Counted from the first letter of the stretch, positions 1 through 9,433 are shown. The stretch: 64,000 nucleotides of DNA from Paraburkholderia aromaticivorans (GCF_012689525.1 NZ_CP051515.1:372001-436000), one strand, 5' to 3'. Notes: generated by a model from the letters alone, not told the origin. Made by a program: numbers and translations.

Positions 1-262
1 TGCCGGCGTTGTTGATCAGGACGTTCAGCGACGGGTACTGCGCGATCAGTTGCTGTGAGACCGAGGCGATGCTGTGCGGGTCCGTGATATCCAGTTCGAC
101 CGACTGCATGCCGGGGTTGGCGGCAATCGTTTCTTCCAGATTCGCCTTGCGGCGGCCGGCGATGATGACCTGATTGCCGAGTTGGTGGAACGCTTCAGCG
201 AGTCCGCGACCGATGCCCGAGCCGCCGCCGGTGATGAGAATAGTGTTGCCTGTGAGCTTCAT
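1..262 (-). CDS. SDR-family oxidoreductase, DltE-like (N-terminal part)
   Basis: Only the N-terminal 87 codons lie in the window; the gene runs off the left edge. The protein starts [14 protein letters not shown] and continues with the TGxxxGIG dinucleotide-binding motif at about residues 10-18, an ARR/GRR-type NADP-preferring segment after the second strand, an acidic D-I-T element and the NNAG motif exactly at the edge. This order is that of classical short-chain dehydrogenases; the wording of the motifs resembles the DltE-type group (COG3967). It is probably a cytosolic NAD(P)H-dependent oxidoreductase of unknown substrate. The catalytic Ser-Tyr-Lys residues are outside the window. It is transcribed away from the GntR-regulated cluster to its right. 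Confidence 0.88.
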   Translation of the reverse strand, partial: MKLTGNTILITGGGSGIGRGLAEAFHQLGNQVIIAGRRKANLEETIAANPGMQSVELDITDPHSIASVSQQLIAQYPSLNVLINNAG

Positions 263-517
263 GATGGGTTTCTCAAAGTGGATTCAAGGTCCGCGTTGTC
301 GTCGGGGTTGGACAGCAACACGCGATGGGAGGAATATGGACGAACGTATTAAACCAATCAAGCGGCTCGACATGAATGCACTATTCCACTTAGACCAACA
401 ATGTTAGGGAGGCGGACAGTGCTGCGGCCGCGCCTTTCCATCCGGTTGGTATCTGAACCAGTACGGTTGTATTTTTTTGTCAGAGGGAAGGCGGCCCGCC
501 GTCAGCTTACTGGCGAA

Positions 518-1228
518 TCAGTCGCTCGCTTTGCTCAACTCGTGGGCGCGGCGCAGCCGTTCGCGGCTGTTGCTCAGGTGCATGCGCATGGCGGCGCGCG
601 CGTCGTCCGGGTCTTGCCGCTCGATCGCGCGATAGATCATCTGATGCTCGCTGAGCACGTTGCGCAAATGCTCGATATGGTCGAGTTCCGCGATCTCCGC
701 GGAGCCGAGCCGCGTGCGAGGACTCACCGCGCGGCCGAGCTGGCTGAGCACGTCGAAGAAATAGCGATTGCCGCTCGCTCGAGCGATCTGCAAATGAAAC
801 TCGATGTCGTGCGCGAGCGTGTCGGTGCTGCCGCGCTCGAGTTCGGACTCGAAACGCTCCAGCGCGCCGCGGATCTGCTTGAGGTTCTGGTCGGTGCGCC
901 GTGCCGCGGCGAGTGCGGCGGAGGCGGCCTCGACGTCGATACGGAATTCGATGATCGCCATCACGTCCAGCATGCTGGAGAGGTCGGCGCCGGGCAACTG
1001 CATGGATTTTTCAGTGGCTGGCGCCAGCACGAAGGTGCCGATGCCGTGACGCGTCTCGACCACCTTGGCTGCCTGCAGGCGCGAAATCGCCTCGCGCACC
1101 ACGGAGCGGCTCACCGACAGTTGCTTCATCATCGCGACTTCGGTGGGAATGCGGTCACCCGGCCTCAGGGTGCCGCGGCGGATTTCATCGGAAAGGGTGG
1201 CCACCACCTTCTCAGTTAGGCTGCTCAT
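518..1228 (-). CDS. GntR/FadR-type (FCD domain) transcriptional regulator
   Basis: A winged-helix GntR domain (about residues 4-72, with LRPGDRIPTE and SRSVVREAISRL as recognition-helix region and HGIGTFV as wing) is followed by an all-helical FCD ligand domain with conserved Asp/His metal-site positions. About 236 aa from the chosen ATG; an in-frame GTG 36 bases upstream (1264) would add 12 residues, and neither start has a clear Shine-Dalgarno sequence. It is divergent from the glucarate transporter and the gudD/kdgD genes, so it is probably their substrate-responsive repressor. The shared spacer contains two related dyads (1416-1432 and 1545-1556) that may be its operators. Family assignment is firm; the ligand is inferred from context. 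Confidence 0.9.
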   Translation of the reverse strand: MSSLTEKVVATLSDEIRRGTLRPGDRIPTEVAMMKQLSVSRSVVREAISRLQAAKVVETRHGIGTFVLAPATEKSMQLPGADLSSMLDVMAIIEFRIDVEAASAALAAARRTDQNLKQIRGALERFESELERGSTDTLAHDIEFHLQIARASGNRYFFDVLSQLGRAVSPRTRLGSAEIAELDHIEHLRNVLSEHQMIYRAIERQDPDDARAAMRMHLSNSRERLRRAHELSKASD

Positions 1229-1650
1229 TTCTGTGGCTGGTTGATTGTTCGGCTGGAAATGCACACGTTGCGCGTGCGAATTGTGGCGTGTGACGCCTCG
1301 GTATAGCCATCATAGCGTCTGTCCGGCCTGGAACGATTTGATTCTCGCGTTCTGGATGGATTGCGGGGATGCGGTTCGGTTCCGGCGTGTAAGCCAGAAA
1401 GCACAGTAATTTCTGAAGACATCAGACGTCTTATTTAATTCGCCTTTCATTTTGATAAACGTGGCGCCCCGCTTTGGAGCCTCTTCGTAGGCGCGACTGC
1501 AGGGTAAACACGGCATTGGAAGCCGGTGTAGAAACACGGTAGACTGTCATCAGACAACGTATCACACGTTTCGGGCCGCGAATCAGCGTGCCTGAACGCG
1601 CCGCGTTGCGTTCGATCAGGCTGCCTGAGCGGCCGAAACTGGAGAACATC
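1229..1650. promoter_or_regulatory. Divergent promoter region with two related dyads
   Basis: A 420-base spacer between the divergent GntR gene and the transporter, less GC-rich than its surroundings. Two sites share the octamer CATCAGAC: 1416-1432 reads AAGAC-ATCAGAC-GTCTT (5-bp arms) and 1545-1556 reads TGTC-ATCA-GACA (4-bp arms). FadR-subfamily regulators commonly bind such short G/C-anchored inverted repeats, so these are candidate operators for the adjacent regulator. No complete gene is seen in this stretch. Confidence 0.4.
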
Positions 1651-2982
1651 TTGACCTCTGCGCTCGCCCCGGCCGCTGACCCGCTCGAATCAGCGGTCTC
1701 CAAGGTCAAGCGGCACGTGCTGCCGCTGTTTCTGATCATGTTCATCGCGAACTACATCGACCGCGTGAACATCGGCTTCGTCAATTCTCACATGCAGACG
1801 GACCTCGGCATCGGCGCCGCGGCATACGGCCTCGGGAGCGGTTTGTTCTTTATCGGCTACGCGCTGTTCGAGGTGCCGTCGAATGTGCTGATGCAGAAGT
1901 ACGGCGCGCGCGCGTGGCTGACCCGCATCATGGGCACGTGGGGGCTGGTCGCGGCGGCGATGGCGTTCGTCTGGAACGACACTTCGTTCTATGTGTTGCG
2001 CTTTCTGCTCGGCGTCGCCGAAGCCGGCTTCTTTCCTGGTGTGGTCTTCTACTTCACGCAGTGGCTGCCGCAGAAGGACCGCGGCAAAGCGGTGGCGGTT
2101 TTTCTCGGTGGCTCCGCGCTTGCGTCGGTGTTGTCCGGTCCGATCACTGGCAGCTTGCTGTCGATTCGCGGCTTCGGTTTGCACGGCTGGCAATGGATGT
2201 TTCTCGTCGAAGGCGGCTTTTCGATCGTGTTGTGCGGGGTGAGTTGGACGCTGCTGAAGTCGCGTATTCGCGATGCCTCGTGGCTCACCGCTGAAGAGCA
2301 GCATGTGCTCGAAACGTCGATCGCGACGGAACAGGCCGAGCGCGAGGCGCACGGCGGCGCGCATCTGCCGGCCATGAAGCTGCTGAAGGACCCGCAGATT
2401 CTGCTGTTCTGCTTTCTCTACTTCGCGATTCAATTGACCATCTACGCGGCCACCTTCTGGCTGCCCACGATCATCCGCAAAATGGGCGGTCTGTCCGACT
2501 TCCAAGTTGGCATGTTCAACGCGATTCCGTGGCTCATCGCCATGTTCGCGATGTACTGTTTCGCGTTGTTGTCGGCGAAATGGCGCTTCCAGCAAGCGTG
2601 GCTCGCCGTGGCGCTCGTCATTGCAGCGTGCGGGCTGTTCGCTTCGACTTCGGGTAATCCGGTGCTGTCGTTTGTGGCGATCTGTTTTTCGGCGATCGGC
2701 TTCAAGGCGGCGGCTTCGCTGTTCTGGCCGATTCCGCAGGGTTATCTGGACGCACGTGTGGCCGCGGCGGTGATCGCGCTGATCAACTCGGTCGGCAATC
2801 TCGGCGGATTCTTCGCGCCGGCCGCGTTCGGTTATCTGCAGCAGCACACCGGCTCGATTACCGGCGGCCTGTACGGCCTTGCCGTGGCTTCGTTGATCGC
2901 GGCGGCGGCCGGCTTCCTGACCCGTAACCGACGCGTGAACCACGACGCGCTGCCGGAATCGCTCCAGCATAAAGTCCACTGA
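1651..2982 (+). CDS. MFS transporter, anion:cation symporter family (glucarate/galactarate permease-like)
   Basis: About 443 aa with twelve predicted membrane segments. Diagnostic ACS-family elements are FIANYIDRVNIGFV in helix 1 and FFIGYALFEVPSNVL leading to MQKYGARAW in the helix 2-3 loop. It is likely to import D-glucarate, galactarate or a related hexarate by proton symport, because gudD and kdgD follow on the same strand. The frame is open upstream to 1588, but TTG at 1651 is preceded by GGAGA at 1641-1645 with good spacing and places the start shortly before the cytosolic N-terminal segment, so it is preferred. Divergent from its probable regulator. Substrate is inferred from neighbours. 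Confidence 0.88.
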   Translation: MTSALAPAADPLESAVSKVKRHVLPLFLIMFIANYIDRVNIGFVNSHMQTDLGIGAAAYGLGSGLFFIGYALFEVPSNVLMQKYGARAWLTRIMGTWGLVAAAMAFVWNDTSFYVLRFLLGVAEAGFFPGVVFYFTQWLPQKDRGKAVAVFLGGSALASVLSGPITGSLLSIRGFGLHGWQWMFLVEGGFSIVLCGVSWTLLKSRIRDASWLTAEEQHVLETSIATEQAEREAHGGAHLPAMKLLKDPQILLFCFLYFAIQLTIYAATFWLPTIIRKMGGLSDFQVGMFNAIPWLIAMFAMYCFALLSAKWRFQQAWLAVALVIAACGLFASTSGNPVLSFVAICFSAIGFKAAASLFWPIPQGYLDARVAAAVIALINSVGNLGGFFAPAAFGYLQQHTGSITGGLYGLAVASLIAAAAGFLTRNRRVNHDALPESLQHKVH

Positions 2983-3114
2983 CTACACTAACTGACAGAG
3001 CCGCCCAGCATGCGTCACGTCATTTCCAGTTTCCGTCCGGTGCCCGTGTCGAGCGCGATCGCACAGCGCCTTGATTTACGCCACCTGGCTCCCTAACTTA
3101 TCGGGTCCAACATC

Positions 3115-4464
3115 ATGTCCACGAAACCTTCCGAATCGAACGCTACTCCGGTCGTCACTGAACTGCGTGTCGTGCCTGTCGCCGGCCGCGACAGCATGTT
3201 GCTCAATCTGAGCGGCGCGCACGGCCCGTTCTTCACGCGCAATATCGTCATTCTGCGCGACAGCGCGGGACACACCGGCGTCGGTGAAGTGCCGGGCGGC
3301 GAGAGCATCCGCAAGACTATCGACGACGCGCGTCCGCTCGTCGTCGGTCAGTCGATCGGCAATCTGCAAGCGGTCCTGAACAAGGCGCGTACGCAATTCG
3401 CCGACCGCGACGCGGGCGGCCGCGGTTTGCAGACCTTCGATCTGCGCACCACCATTCACGCCGTGACCGCGCTCGAAGCCGCGCTGCTCGATCTGCTCGG
3501 TCAGCATCTCGGCGTGCCCGTCGCCGCATTGCTCGGCGAAGGCCAGCAACGCGACGAAGTGGAAATGCTCGGCTATCTGTTCTATATCGGCGACCGCAAG
3601 AAGACCGACCTGGAATACGCGAGCGGTGCCGATGGCCGCGACGACTGGGATCGTGTGCGCACCGAAGAAGCCATGACGCCCGAGGCCGTCGTGCGTCTGG
3701 CCGAAGCCGCACAAGCGCGCTACGGCTTCAACGACTTCAAGCTCAAAGGTGGCGTGCTGTCCGGCGACGCCGAGATCGAAGCCGTCACCGCACTCGCCGA
3801 ACGTTTCCCGAGGGCCCGCGTCACGCTGGACCCGAACGGCGCCTGGTCGCTCGTGGAAGCGGTGCGCCTGTGCCGCGACCAGCACGACGTGCTCGCCTAT
3901 GCGGAAGATCCATGCGGCGCCGAAAACGGTTATTCGGGACGCGAGGTGATGGCCGAATTCCGTCGCGCCACCGGCTTGCCGACGGCGACCAACATGATCG
4001 CCACCGACTGGCGCCAGATGGGTCACGCGATCCAGTTGCAGTCCGTGGATATTCCGCTTGCCGACCCGCACTTCTGGACCATGCAAGGCTCGGTGCGCGT
4101 CGCGCAGATGTGCAATGACTGGGGTCTCACGTGGGGCTCGCACTCGAACAATCACTTCGACATTTCGCTCGCGATGTTCACGCACGTGGCGGCCGCCGCG
4201 CCCGGCAAGATCACGGCAATCGACACGCACTGGATCTGGCAGGACGGCCAGCGTCTGACGCTCGAGCCGCTGCAGATCGTCGGCGGCAAGGTCAAGGTGC
4301 CGCAGGCCGCGGGGCTCGGTATCGAACTCGACATGGATGAGATCGAGAAGGCGCACGCGCTTTATCAGCAACACGGCCTGGGCGCGCGCGACGACGGCGT
4401 GGCCATGCAATACCTGATTCCGAACTGGAAGTTCGACAACAAGCGCCCGTGTCTGGTGCGCTGA
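3115..4464 (+). CDS. gudD: Glucarate dehydratase (enolase superfamily)
   Basis: 449 aa, the usual length for the family. It dehydrates D-glucarate (often also L-idarate) to 5-dehydro-4-deoxy-D-glucarate. Enolase-superfamily hallmarks are visible: the KxK catalytic lysines in DFKLKGG (Lys209, Lys211), metal and substrate residues in DPNGAW (Asp239, Asn241) and YAEDPCG, the catalytic His in [10 protein letters not shown] and the partner Asp in [11 protein letters not shown]. The N-terminal capping domain contains GVGEVPGGE. It lies 132 bases after the transporter and 74 bases before the kdgD start, so the three form a sugar-acid catabolic operon. A short reading frame in the upstream spacer is not convincing as a gene. 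Confidence 0.96.
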   Translation: MSTKPSESNATPVVTELRVVPVAGRDSMLLNLSGAHGPFFTRNIVILRDSAGHTGVGEVPGGESIRKTIDDARPLVVGQSIGNLQAVLNKARTQFADRDAGGRGLQTFDLRTTIHAVTALEAALLDLLGQHLGVPVAALLGEGQQRDEVEMLGYLFYIGDRKKTDLEYASGADGRDDWDRVRTEEAMTPEAVVRLAEAAQARYGFNDFKLKGGVLSGDAEIEAVTALAERFPRARVTLDPNGAWSLVEAVRLCRDQHDVLAYAEDPCGAENGYSGREVMAEFRRATGLPTATNMIATDWRQMGHAIQLQSVDIPLADPHFWTMQGSVRVAQMCNDWGLTWGSHSNNHFDISLAMFTHVAAAAPGKITAIDTHWIWQDGQRLTLEPLQIVGGKVKVPQAAGLGIELDMDEIEKAHALYQQHGLGARDDGVAMQYLIPNWKFDNKRPCLVR

Positions 4465-4538
4465 ACCGATCGATGATCCGGGTAACCGCGCGCGCTCACC
4501 ACACTTGATGCTATTCAAGCCAATCACGCTATTACGCC

Positions 4539-4577
4539 ATGACTTCACCTCAAGAACTCAAAGCCATCGTTTCCTAA
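4539..4577 (+). other. Original 5' end of kdgD interrupted by a TAA codon
   Basis: ATG at 4539 opens MTSPQELKAIVS, which matches the normal start of 5-dehydro-4-deoxyglucarate dehydratases, but codon 13 (4575-4577) is TAA where the family has Glu (GAA): one G-to-T change. The same frame then continues as [16 protein letters not shown] into the long kdgD frame without further damage. Either a true nonsense mutation, a base-call error, or a re-initiation event at GTG 4596 must be assumed. Confidence 0.85.
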
Positions 4578-4595
4578 GGGCTGCTGTCCTTTCCC

Positions 4596-5456
4596 GTGAC
4601 CGACTTCGACGCGCACGGCGAGTTTCGCGCCGACACCTATGCGAAGCGTCTCGAATGGCTCGCGCCCTACGGCGCGACCGCGCTGTTCGCCGTGGGCGGC
4701 ACGGGCGAATTCTTTTCGCTGACGAAAAGCGACTACACGAACGTAATCCGCACGGCGACCGAGACCTGCCGAGGCAAGGTGCCGATTCTCGCGGGCGCGG
4801 GCGGCCCGACACGCGTGGCGATCGAGTATGCGCAGGAAGCCGAACGTCTCGGCGCCAGCGGCGTGCTGCTGATGCCGCATTATCTGACGGAGGCGTCGCA
4901 GGAAGGTATCGCGGCGCACGTCGAACAGGTGTGCAAGGCCGTGCCGAACGTCGGCGTGATCGTCTACAACCGGGCGAATTCGAAGCTGAACGCGGACATG
5001 CTCGAACGTCTCGCGGACCGCTGCCCGAACCTGATCGGCTTCAAGGATGGCGTGGGCGAGATCGAAGCGATGGTGACGATTCGCCGTCGCCTCGGCGACC
5101 GTTTCTCGTACCTTGGCGGACTGCCGACCGCCGAAGTCTACGCGGCGGCTTATAAAGCGCTGGGCGTGCCGGTGTATTCGTCGGCGGTGTTCAACTTCAT
5201 TCCGAAGACGGCGATGGACTTTTACCGCGCGGTCGCTGCTGACGATCACAGTACGCAAGCCAGGCTGCTCGACGAATTCTTCCTGCCGTATCTGGCGATC
5301 CGGAATCGTCGCGCGGGTTACGCGGTGAGCATCGTGAAGGCGGGCGCGAGGCTGGTGGGCCACGACGCCGGTCCGGTACGCGCACCGCTGACCGATTTGA
5401 CTGAGGAAGAGATGGCGCAACTCGATGCGCTGATCAGGAAGCTCGGCGCGCAGTAA
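4596..5456 (+). CDS. kdgD: 5-dehydro-4-deoxyglucarate dehydratase, 5' end disrupted by a nonsense codon
   Basis: DHDPS/NAL-type class I aldolase fold of about 286 aa after the nonsense codon, or 305 aa if the interrupted start at 4539 is included. It converts 5-dehydro-4-deoxy-D-glucarate to 2-oxoglutarate semialdehyde with loss of water and CO2. Visible landmarks are the phosphate/substrate loop [18 protein letters not shown] with the conserved Tyr, and the Schiff-base Lys in [10 protein letters not shown]. The gene follows gudD in the same operon. Only GTG 4596, 19 nt after the TAA, could restart translation in frame; an AAGGG (4576-4580) lies upstream but rather far. Loss of the first strand (GLLSFP) might destabilise the barrel. 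No semialdehyde dehydrogenase is present in the window. Confidence 0.9.
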   Translation: MTDFDAHGEFRADTYAKRLEWLAPYGATALFAVGGTGEFFSLTKSDYTNVIRTATETCRGKVPILAGAGGPTRVAIEYAQEAERLGASGVLLMPHYLTEASQEGIAAHVEQVCKAVPNVGVIVYNRANSKLNADMLERLADRCPNLIGFKDGVGEIEAMVTIRRRLGDRFSYLGGLPTAEVYAAAYKALGVPVYSSAVFNFIPKTAMDFYRAVAADDHSTQARLLDEFFLPYLAIRNRRAGYAVSIVKAGARLVGHDAGPVRAPLTDLTEEEMAQLDALIRKLGAQ

Positions 5457-5481
5457 GGGGGCGCGGGATTTCTGCCAATAC

Positions 5482-5506
5482 AACGCCGCGATGTTTGTGC
5501 GGCGTT
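5482..5506. terminator. Candidate terminator hairpin after kdgD
   Basis: A perfect 8-bp stem AACGCCGC/GCGGCGTT with a 9-base loop lies 25 bases after the kdgD stop, between convergent genes. The T-run after it is weak, so it may be a partial or bidirectional terminator. Confidence 0.45.
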
Positions 5507-5602
5507 CGTCTTAACGGTTGGAACCGACCGCTGTGATTCCAACGCAATGACGGCGGCCGGCAGAGTCTCCACGCGGCATGCGCTGAGACCCGATCACCAC
5601 CT

Positions 5603-7159
5603 TCAACTCTTGCGAAACACCACGTGCGAAATCCGCTGCACCAGCAGCGCGGCCGCCAACGCCGCGACCGCCGTCAGCCACACGCCGATATGAATCGACT
5701 GCACCAGCGCATCACGCGCCGTGTCGATCAGCGCGAGCGTATTGAGCCCTGACGGCTTCATATCCGCGATCAGCTTCAGACGCGACGCTTCGTCGATAAG
5801 AATCCGCAGGTCGACGAAGCGCGGCCGCCATTGCGACGCGGCCGGCTCGCCGAGCACGCTCATCGTGCGCGTGACCACGTCGCGGTAATGATGCTGCACG
5901 ACGGTCGCGACAATGCTCGTGCCCAGCATCCCGCCCACCATGCGCGTGGATTGCAGCAGCGCTGTCGTGATGCCGAAGCGCTCGCGCCCGGCAATCTCCT
6001 GGCCAAACACATTCAGATTGTTGAGGATGAAACCGAGGCCGATGCCGACGGCGGCCATCGGCAATTCGATCCAGACGTGCGGCGTGTCCGGATTCGCGAA
6101 CGCCAGCGCGATGGCAGCGAACAACAGCAGCGCGAAGCCGATCGACAGGATCTGCGTGGGCTTCTTCATGTGAATCACGATGCGCGTATTGAGCAGACTG
6201 CCGAGCGCGATACAGGCGGCAATCGGCGTGGCGAGCAGGCCGGCCTGTTGCGGCGACAAGCCGAAGCCGCCTTGCAGCAGCAGTGGCGCGAAGAAGATCA
6301 GCGAGAACATCACGAAGCCGGACAGCATGCCGAGCGTGAATAGCGTGACGAGTTGCGGGTCCTTGAACAGGTCGAGCGGAATAATCGGATGCGTGGCGCG
6401 CTTCTCGCAGATCAGTAGCGCGATCGCGCCCACGATCACGCAAGCGGCCAGCGTGAGATTGCCGGCGGTCAGGCCGTCTTTCGGCACGGCTTCGATAAAA
6501 GCCTGCAGACCGCCGAGCACGGCGGCAACCAGCGCCGCGCCGAGCCAGTCGATTTTGACTTCGCCTTCGTGCGGACGCCGGAAGCTCGGCAGATGCGCCC
6601 AGATGAAATACAGCGCCGCCGCGCCGACCGGCAAATTGATCAGGAAGGTCGAGCGCCAGCCCCAGTGTTCGCTCATCCAGCCGCCGAGCGACGGTCCCGC
6701 CGCGGTGCCGATGCCGTACGCGGCGGCCATCACCACTTGCCAGCGCACTCGCGCGCGCGGATCGGGAAACAGATCGGGAATCGAGGCGAATGCCGTGCCG
6801 ACCATCATGCCGCCGCCGACGCCTTGCAGGCCGCGCGCGATGACGAGAAACAGCATGTCGTTCGCGACGCCGCAGAGCACCGACGCCAACGTGAACGTGA
6901 TGACCGCGGCGATCACGAAGCGCTTGCGGCCGAAGTAGTCGCCGAGCCGCCCGAACACCGGCACGGTGACCACCGAAGCCAGCAGATACGCGCTGGCGAT
7001 CCACGCGTAGTACTCAAAGCCGTGCAGCTCGGCGACGATGGAAGGCAGCGCGGTGCTGACGACCGTCTGATCGAGTGCGACCAGCATGTTGACGAGGCCG
7101 ATGCCGAGCATGGCGAACAGGGCGTTTCGGAAAGGCAGGGCAGTGGCTGTCGGATTCAC
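5603..7159 (-). CDS. MFS exporter, DHA2 (EmrB/QacA) family
   Basis: 518 aa, the usual size for 14-segment drug:H+ antiporters. DHA2 landmarks: LDQTVVSTALPSI in the first membrane segment (motif D1), GRLGDYFGRKRF between segments 2 and 3 (motif A), and the segment-5 glycine/proline motif AAYGIGTAAGPSLGGW (motif C). A C-terminal periplasmic region near ILIDEASRLKLIAD precedes the last helix. It probably exports a hydrophobic drug or aromatic compound across the inner membrane. No adaptor protein or local regulator accompanies it, so it looks like a stand-alone exporter. The start ATG at 7159 gives a short cytosolic tail before helix 1. Substrate cannot be told from sequence. Confidence 0.92.
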   Translation of the reverse strand: MNPTATALPFRNALFAMLGIGLVNMLVALDQTVVSTALPSIVAELHGFEYYAWIASAYLLASVVTVPVFGRLGDYFGRKRFVIAAVITFTLASVLCGVANDMLFLVIARGLQGVGGGMMVGTAFASIPDLFPDPRARVRWQVVMAAAYGIGTAAGPSLGGWMSEHWGWRSTFLINLPVGAAALYFIWAHLPSFRRPHEGEVKIDWLGAALVAAVLGGLQAFIEAVPKDGLTAGNLTLAACVIVGAIALLICEKRATHPIIPLDLFKDPQLVTLFTLGMLSGFVMFSLIFFAPLLLQGGFGLSPQQAGLLATPIAACIALGSLLNTRIVIHMKKPTQILSIGFALLLFAAIALAFANPDTPHVWIELPMAAVGIGLGFILNNLNVFGQEIAGRERFGITTALLQSTRMVGGMLGTSIVATVVQHHYRDVVTRTMSVLGEPAASQWRPRFVDLRILIDEASRLKLIADMKPSGLNTLALIDTARDALVQSIHIGVWLTAVAALAAALLVQRISHVVFRKS

Positions 7160-7307
7160 GGATCTGAGGGGAAAGGCTTTCGAGTGGACGCTGCGCGGCC
7201 GGCGCGGGTCAGGGTCTTGACGACGGGTGTCCTCTAGTTGTCTGACCTCTCGGAAAGGATTATACGGGTTTTCCCTTACATAAAACTATTCTCTGGAATT
7301 ACAGGGC

Positions 7308-7338
7308 AAAAAAATGCCGTGCGCAGCCGGCACGGCAT
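7308..7338 (-). terminator. Rho-independent terminator of the aroQ operon
   Basis: Read on the minus strand: a perfect 9-bp stem ATGCCGTGC/GCACGGCAT with a 7-base loop, followed directly by seven T residues. It sits 68 bases downstream of the aroQ stop and is a textbook intrinsic terminator. Confidence 0.85.
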
Positions 7339-7405
7339 GATCGGTGGGCGAGGCGGCACCAGGCGTTAGAGTTGCGCGCCGGTCGGCCGGCGTGCGCCGG
7401 CAGCT

Positions 7406-7861
7406 TCAGCCGAAACTGGGGCTTTTGCCGAGCGCCATCGCCATCGCTTGCAGCGCGACGAGATAGCCGTTGGCGCCGAGTCCGCAAATCACACCGGTGG
7501 CCGCGCGCGAGATCAGCGAATGGCGATAGGTTTCGTCGCGTTTGTGGATGTTGGTGATGTGCAGTTCGATCAACGGACGCTCGATCAGCTTGACCGCGTC
7601 GAAGACCGGCACCGACGCGAACGAAAAACCCGCCGGATTGATGATCACCGCGGCGTCGCGTTCGAACGCTTCCTGCAGCCAGTCGACCATGGTGGCCTCG
7701 CTGTTGGTCTGGCGGAACTCGCATTCGAGTTCCAGCCGGACCGCGAGCGCCTCTACCTGCTGCTGGATCTGCGCCAGCGTGGTCGTCCCATACAGATGCG
7801 GCTCGCGCTTGCCGAGCATGTTGAGGTTCGAGCCATTCAGTACATATACGAGTTCAGTCAT
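7406..7861 (-). CDS. aroQ: Type II 3-dehydroquinate dehydratase
   Basis: About 151 aa, normal for the dodecameric type II enzyme that interconverts 3-dehydroquinate and 3-dehydroshikimate. Family motifs are clear: VLNGSNLNMLGKREPHLYG at the N-terminus (active-site loop with Asn, Arg and Tyr), INPAGFSFASVPVFDAV, ELHITNIHKRDETYRHS and GLGANGYLVAL. The ATG at 7861 is chosen because it gives the canonical MTELVYVLNG start; a TTG seven codons upstream is open but adds nothing conserved. It lies 61 bases after the MHS transporter on the same strand. That pairing and the divergent IclR gene suggest a catabolic (quinate/shikimate) role rather than the housekeeping copy. Confidence 0.95.
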   Translation of the reverse strand: MTELVYVLNGSNLNMLGKREPHLYGTTTLAQIQQQVEALAVRLELECEFRQTNSEATMVDWLQEAFERDAAVIINPAGFSFASVPVFDAVKLIERPLIELHITNIHKRDETYRHSLISRAATGVICGLGANGYLVALQAMAMALGKSPSFG

Positions 7862-7922
7862 TGTTCGGTCGCCTGTTTGCAAAATTTCGATGATTCAGCG
7901 TGACGCCGCGGCGCCGCGCGTA

Positions 7923-9299
7923 TTACGTGCGATGGCTGTTGCTCACGCGCGCCGGCGCAAAGTCCGCTTCGCCCGTGACGGCCGCCGTCGAGTCGGTGCG
8001 GTTCATGTCGATGCCGAGGGTTTCGCGCGCCGTCAGGATCATCACGAGCGAAATCACGTTGAAGACCACGCACACGGCGACCACACCCCACGGCGAGCCG
8101 TTGCACACGGAGAAAAGCCACACGGCCAGCACCGGCATCGGGCCGCCCGCCACCAGGTTCGCACCGGTATAAGCGAGCGCGGAGCCGGAGTAACGCACGT
8201 TGGTCGGAAACGCTTCGGCGAACGCGACCGGCTGAATGCCGCTTTGAAACTGCGTGAAGCCGAGGAAGAAGCCCATCGCCGCGAGCATCGGTACAAAGCT
8301 TTTGGCGTCGAGAATCTGGAAGTACACGAAGAGCATCAGCAAGGTTGCGGTCGAACCGATCGCGAGCGCCTTCTTGCGGCCGATCTTGTCGCTCAGCATG
8401 CCGCCGGCGAGCGCACCGACGATCGCGCAGACATTGGCGCCCATCAGCAGCAGAAAGCCGGTTTGCTTCGGGATAGCGAGTGTCTTCGTGATGTAGCTGA
8501 GCGAGAACACCACGATCAGGTAGAAGATCGCCGCGGGCCCGCAAAAGAACAGCATCCAGCGCAGCACGGTTCTCCAGTGCAGGCGCAATGCATCGCGCAG
8601 CGGACTGCCCACATGCACGACTTCCGTTTTACGCAGCGCCACGAAGGCGGGCGTCTCGCTGACTCGCAAGCGGATATACACGCCGACCACCACCAGAATG
8701 AAGCTCAGCACGAACGGGATGCGCCAGCCGTACGAATCGAATGCCTGCGCCGACATCGTGGACGACAGCAGAAGCAGCACGCCGTTGGCCATGATCTGAC
8801 TGAGCGGTGAACACAGGCCCAGCAGCCCGGAGTACTTGCCGCGCCGGTCGGCGCTGGCGTGTTCGATCGCCATCAACTGCGCGCCGGTCGACTCGCCGCC
8901 CAGCGCGAAGCCTTGCAGAATGCGCAGCAGCACCAGCAGGACCGGCGCCCATACGCCGATGCTCGCGTAGGTCGGCAGCAGGCCCATCAGCATCGAGGCG
9001 AGGCCCATCACCGTGACGGTGCCGAGCATGAGATTGCGTCGCCCGAGCTTGTCGCCCAAATGGCCGCAGATGATCGCGCCGAGCGGCCGCGCCGCGAGCC
9101 CCACGCCGAAGGTCGCGAGCGAGGCGAGCAGGGCGGACGTCGAATCCATCGAGGGGAAAAACAGTTTGGGCAAAACCGTGGCGGCCAATGCGCCGTAAAG
9201 CGTGAAGTCGAACCACTCGAGCGCGGTGCCGACGGCCGCCGCCGTCACCGCTCGCGTGCGCATCGCGGCATGCGTGCCTTGTTGTGTGTCCTGAATCAT
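7923..9299 (-). CDS. MHS-family MFS transporter (shikimate/quinate-type permease)
   Basis: 458 aa with twelve membrane segments. Metabolite:H+ symporter landmarks are GTALEWFDFTLYG in helix 1, AARPLGAIICGHLGDKLGRRN in the helix 2-3 region and LRILQGFALGGESTGAQL in helix 4. ShiA-like members import shikimate, quinate or other aromatic and alicyclic acids. The start ATG has an excellent AAGGAG seven bases upstream. aroQ follows 61 bases downstream and an IclR-type regulator is divergent, so the three are likely one inducible uptake-and-degradation unit. The substrate is inferred from aroQ; other small carboxylates cannot be excluded. Confidence 0.9.
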   Translation of the reverse strand: MIQDTQQGTHAAMRTRAVTAAAVGTALEWFDFTLYGALAATVLPKLFFPSMDSTSALLASLATFGVGLAARPLGAIICGHLGDKLGRRNLMLGTVTVMGLASMLMGLLPTYASIGVWAPVLLVLLRILQGFALGGESTGAQLMAIEHASADRRGKYSGLLGLCSPLSQIMANGVLLLLSSTMSAQAFDSYGWRIPFVLSFILVVVGVYIRLRVSETPAFVALRKTEVVHVGSPLRDALRLHWRTVLRWMLFFCGPAAIFYLIVVFSLSYITKTLAIPKQTGFLLLMGANVCAIVGALAGGMLSDKIGRKKALAIGSTATLLMLFVYFQILDAKSFVPMLAAMGFFLGFTQFQSGIQPVAFAEAFPTNVRYSGSALAYTGANLVAGGPMPVLAVWLFSVCNGSPWGVVAVCVVFNVISLVMILTARETLGIDMNRTDSTAAVTGEADFAPARVSNSHRT

Positions 9300-9433
9300 G
9301 TTGTCTCCTTAACCGTCGCCGCACGGGATGCAGGTCGCAAGCGATGAGCGTCGCCGACCGTTTCCCGCTCTCTTGTCTGATCGATGAACTCGGGGCGCTT
9401 TCGACTCGCTGTGCGCGTCACGCCGCCTTGAAA

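Noticed and set aside
3010..3096. 28-codon frame between transporter and gudD
   Set aside because: No ribosome-binding site and no similarity; probably part of the untranslated spacer.
3076..4548. Antisense frame of about 490 codons over gudD
   Set aside because: No recognisable domain; gudD has all catalytic residues.
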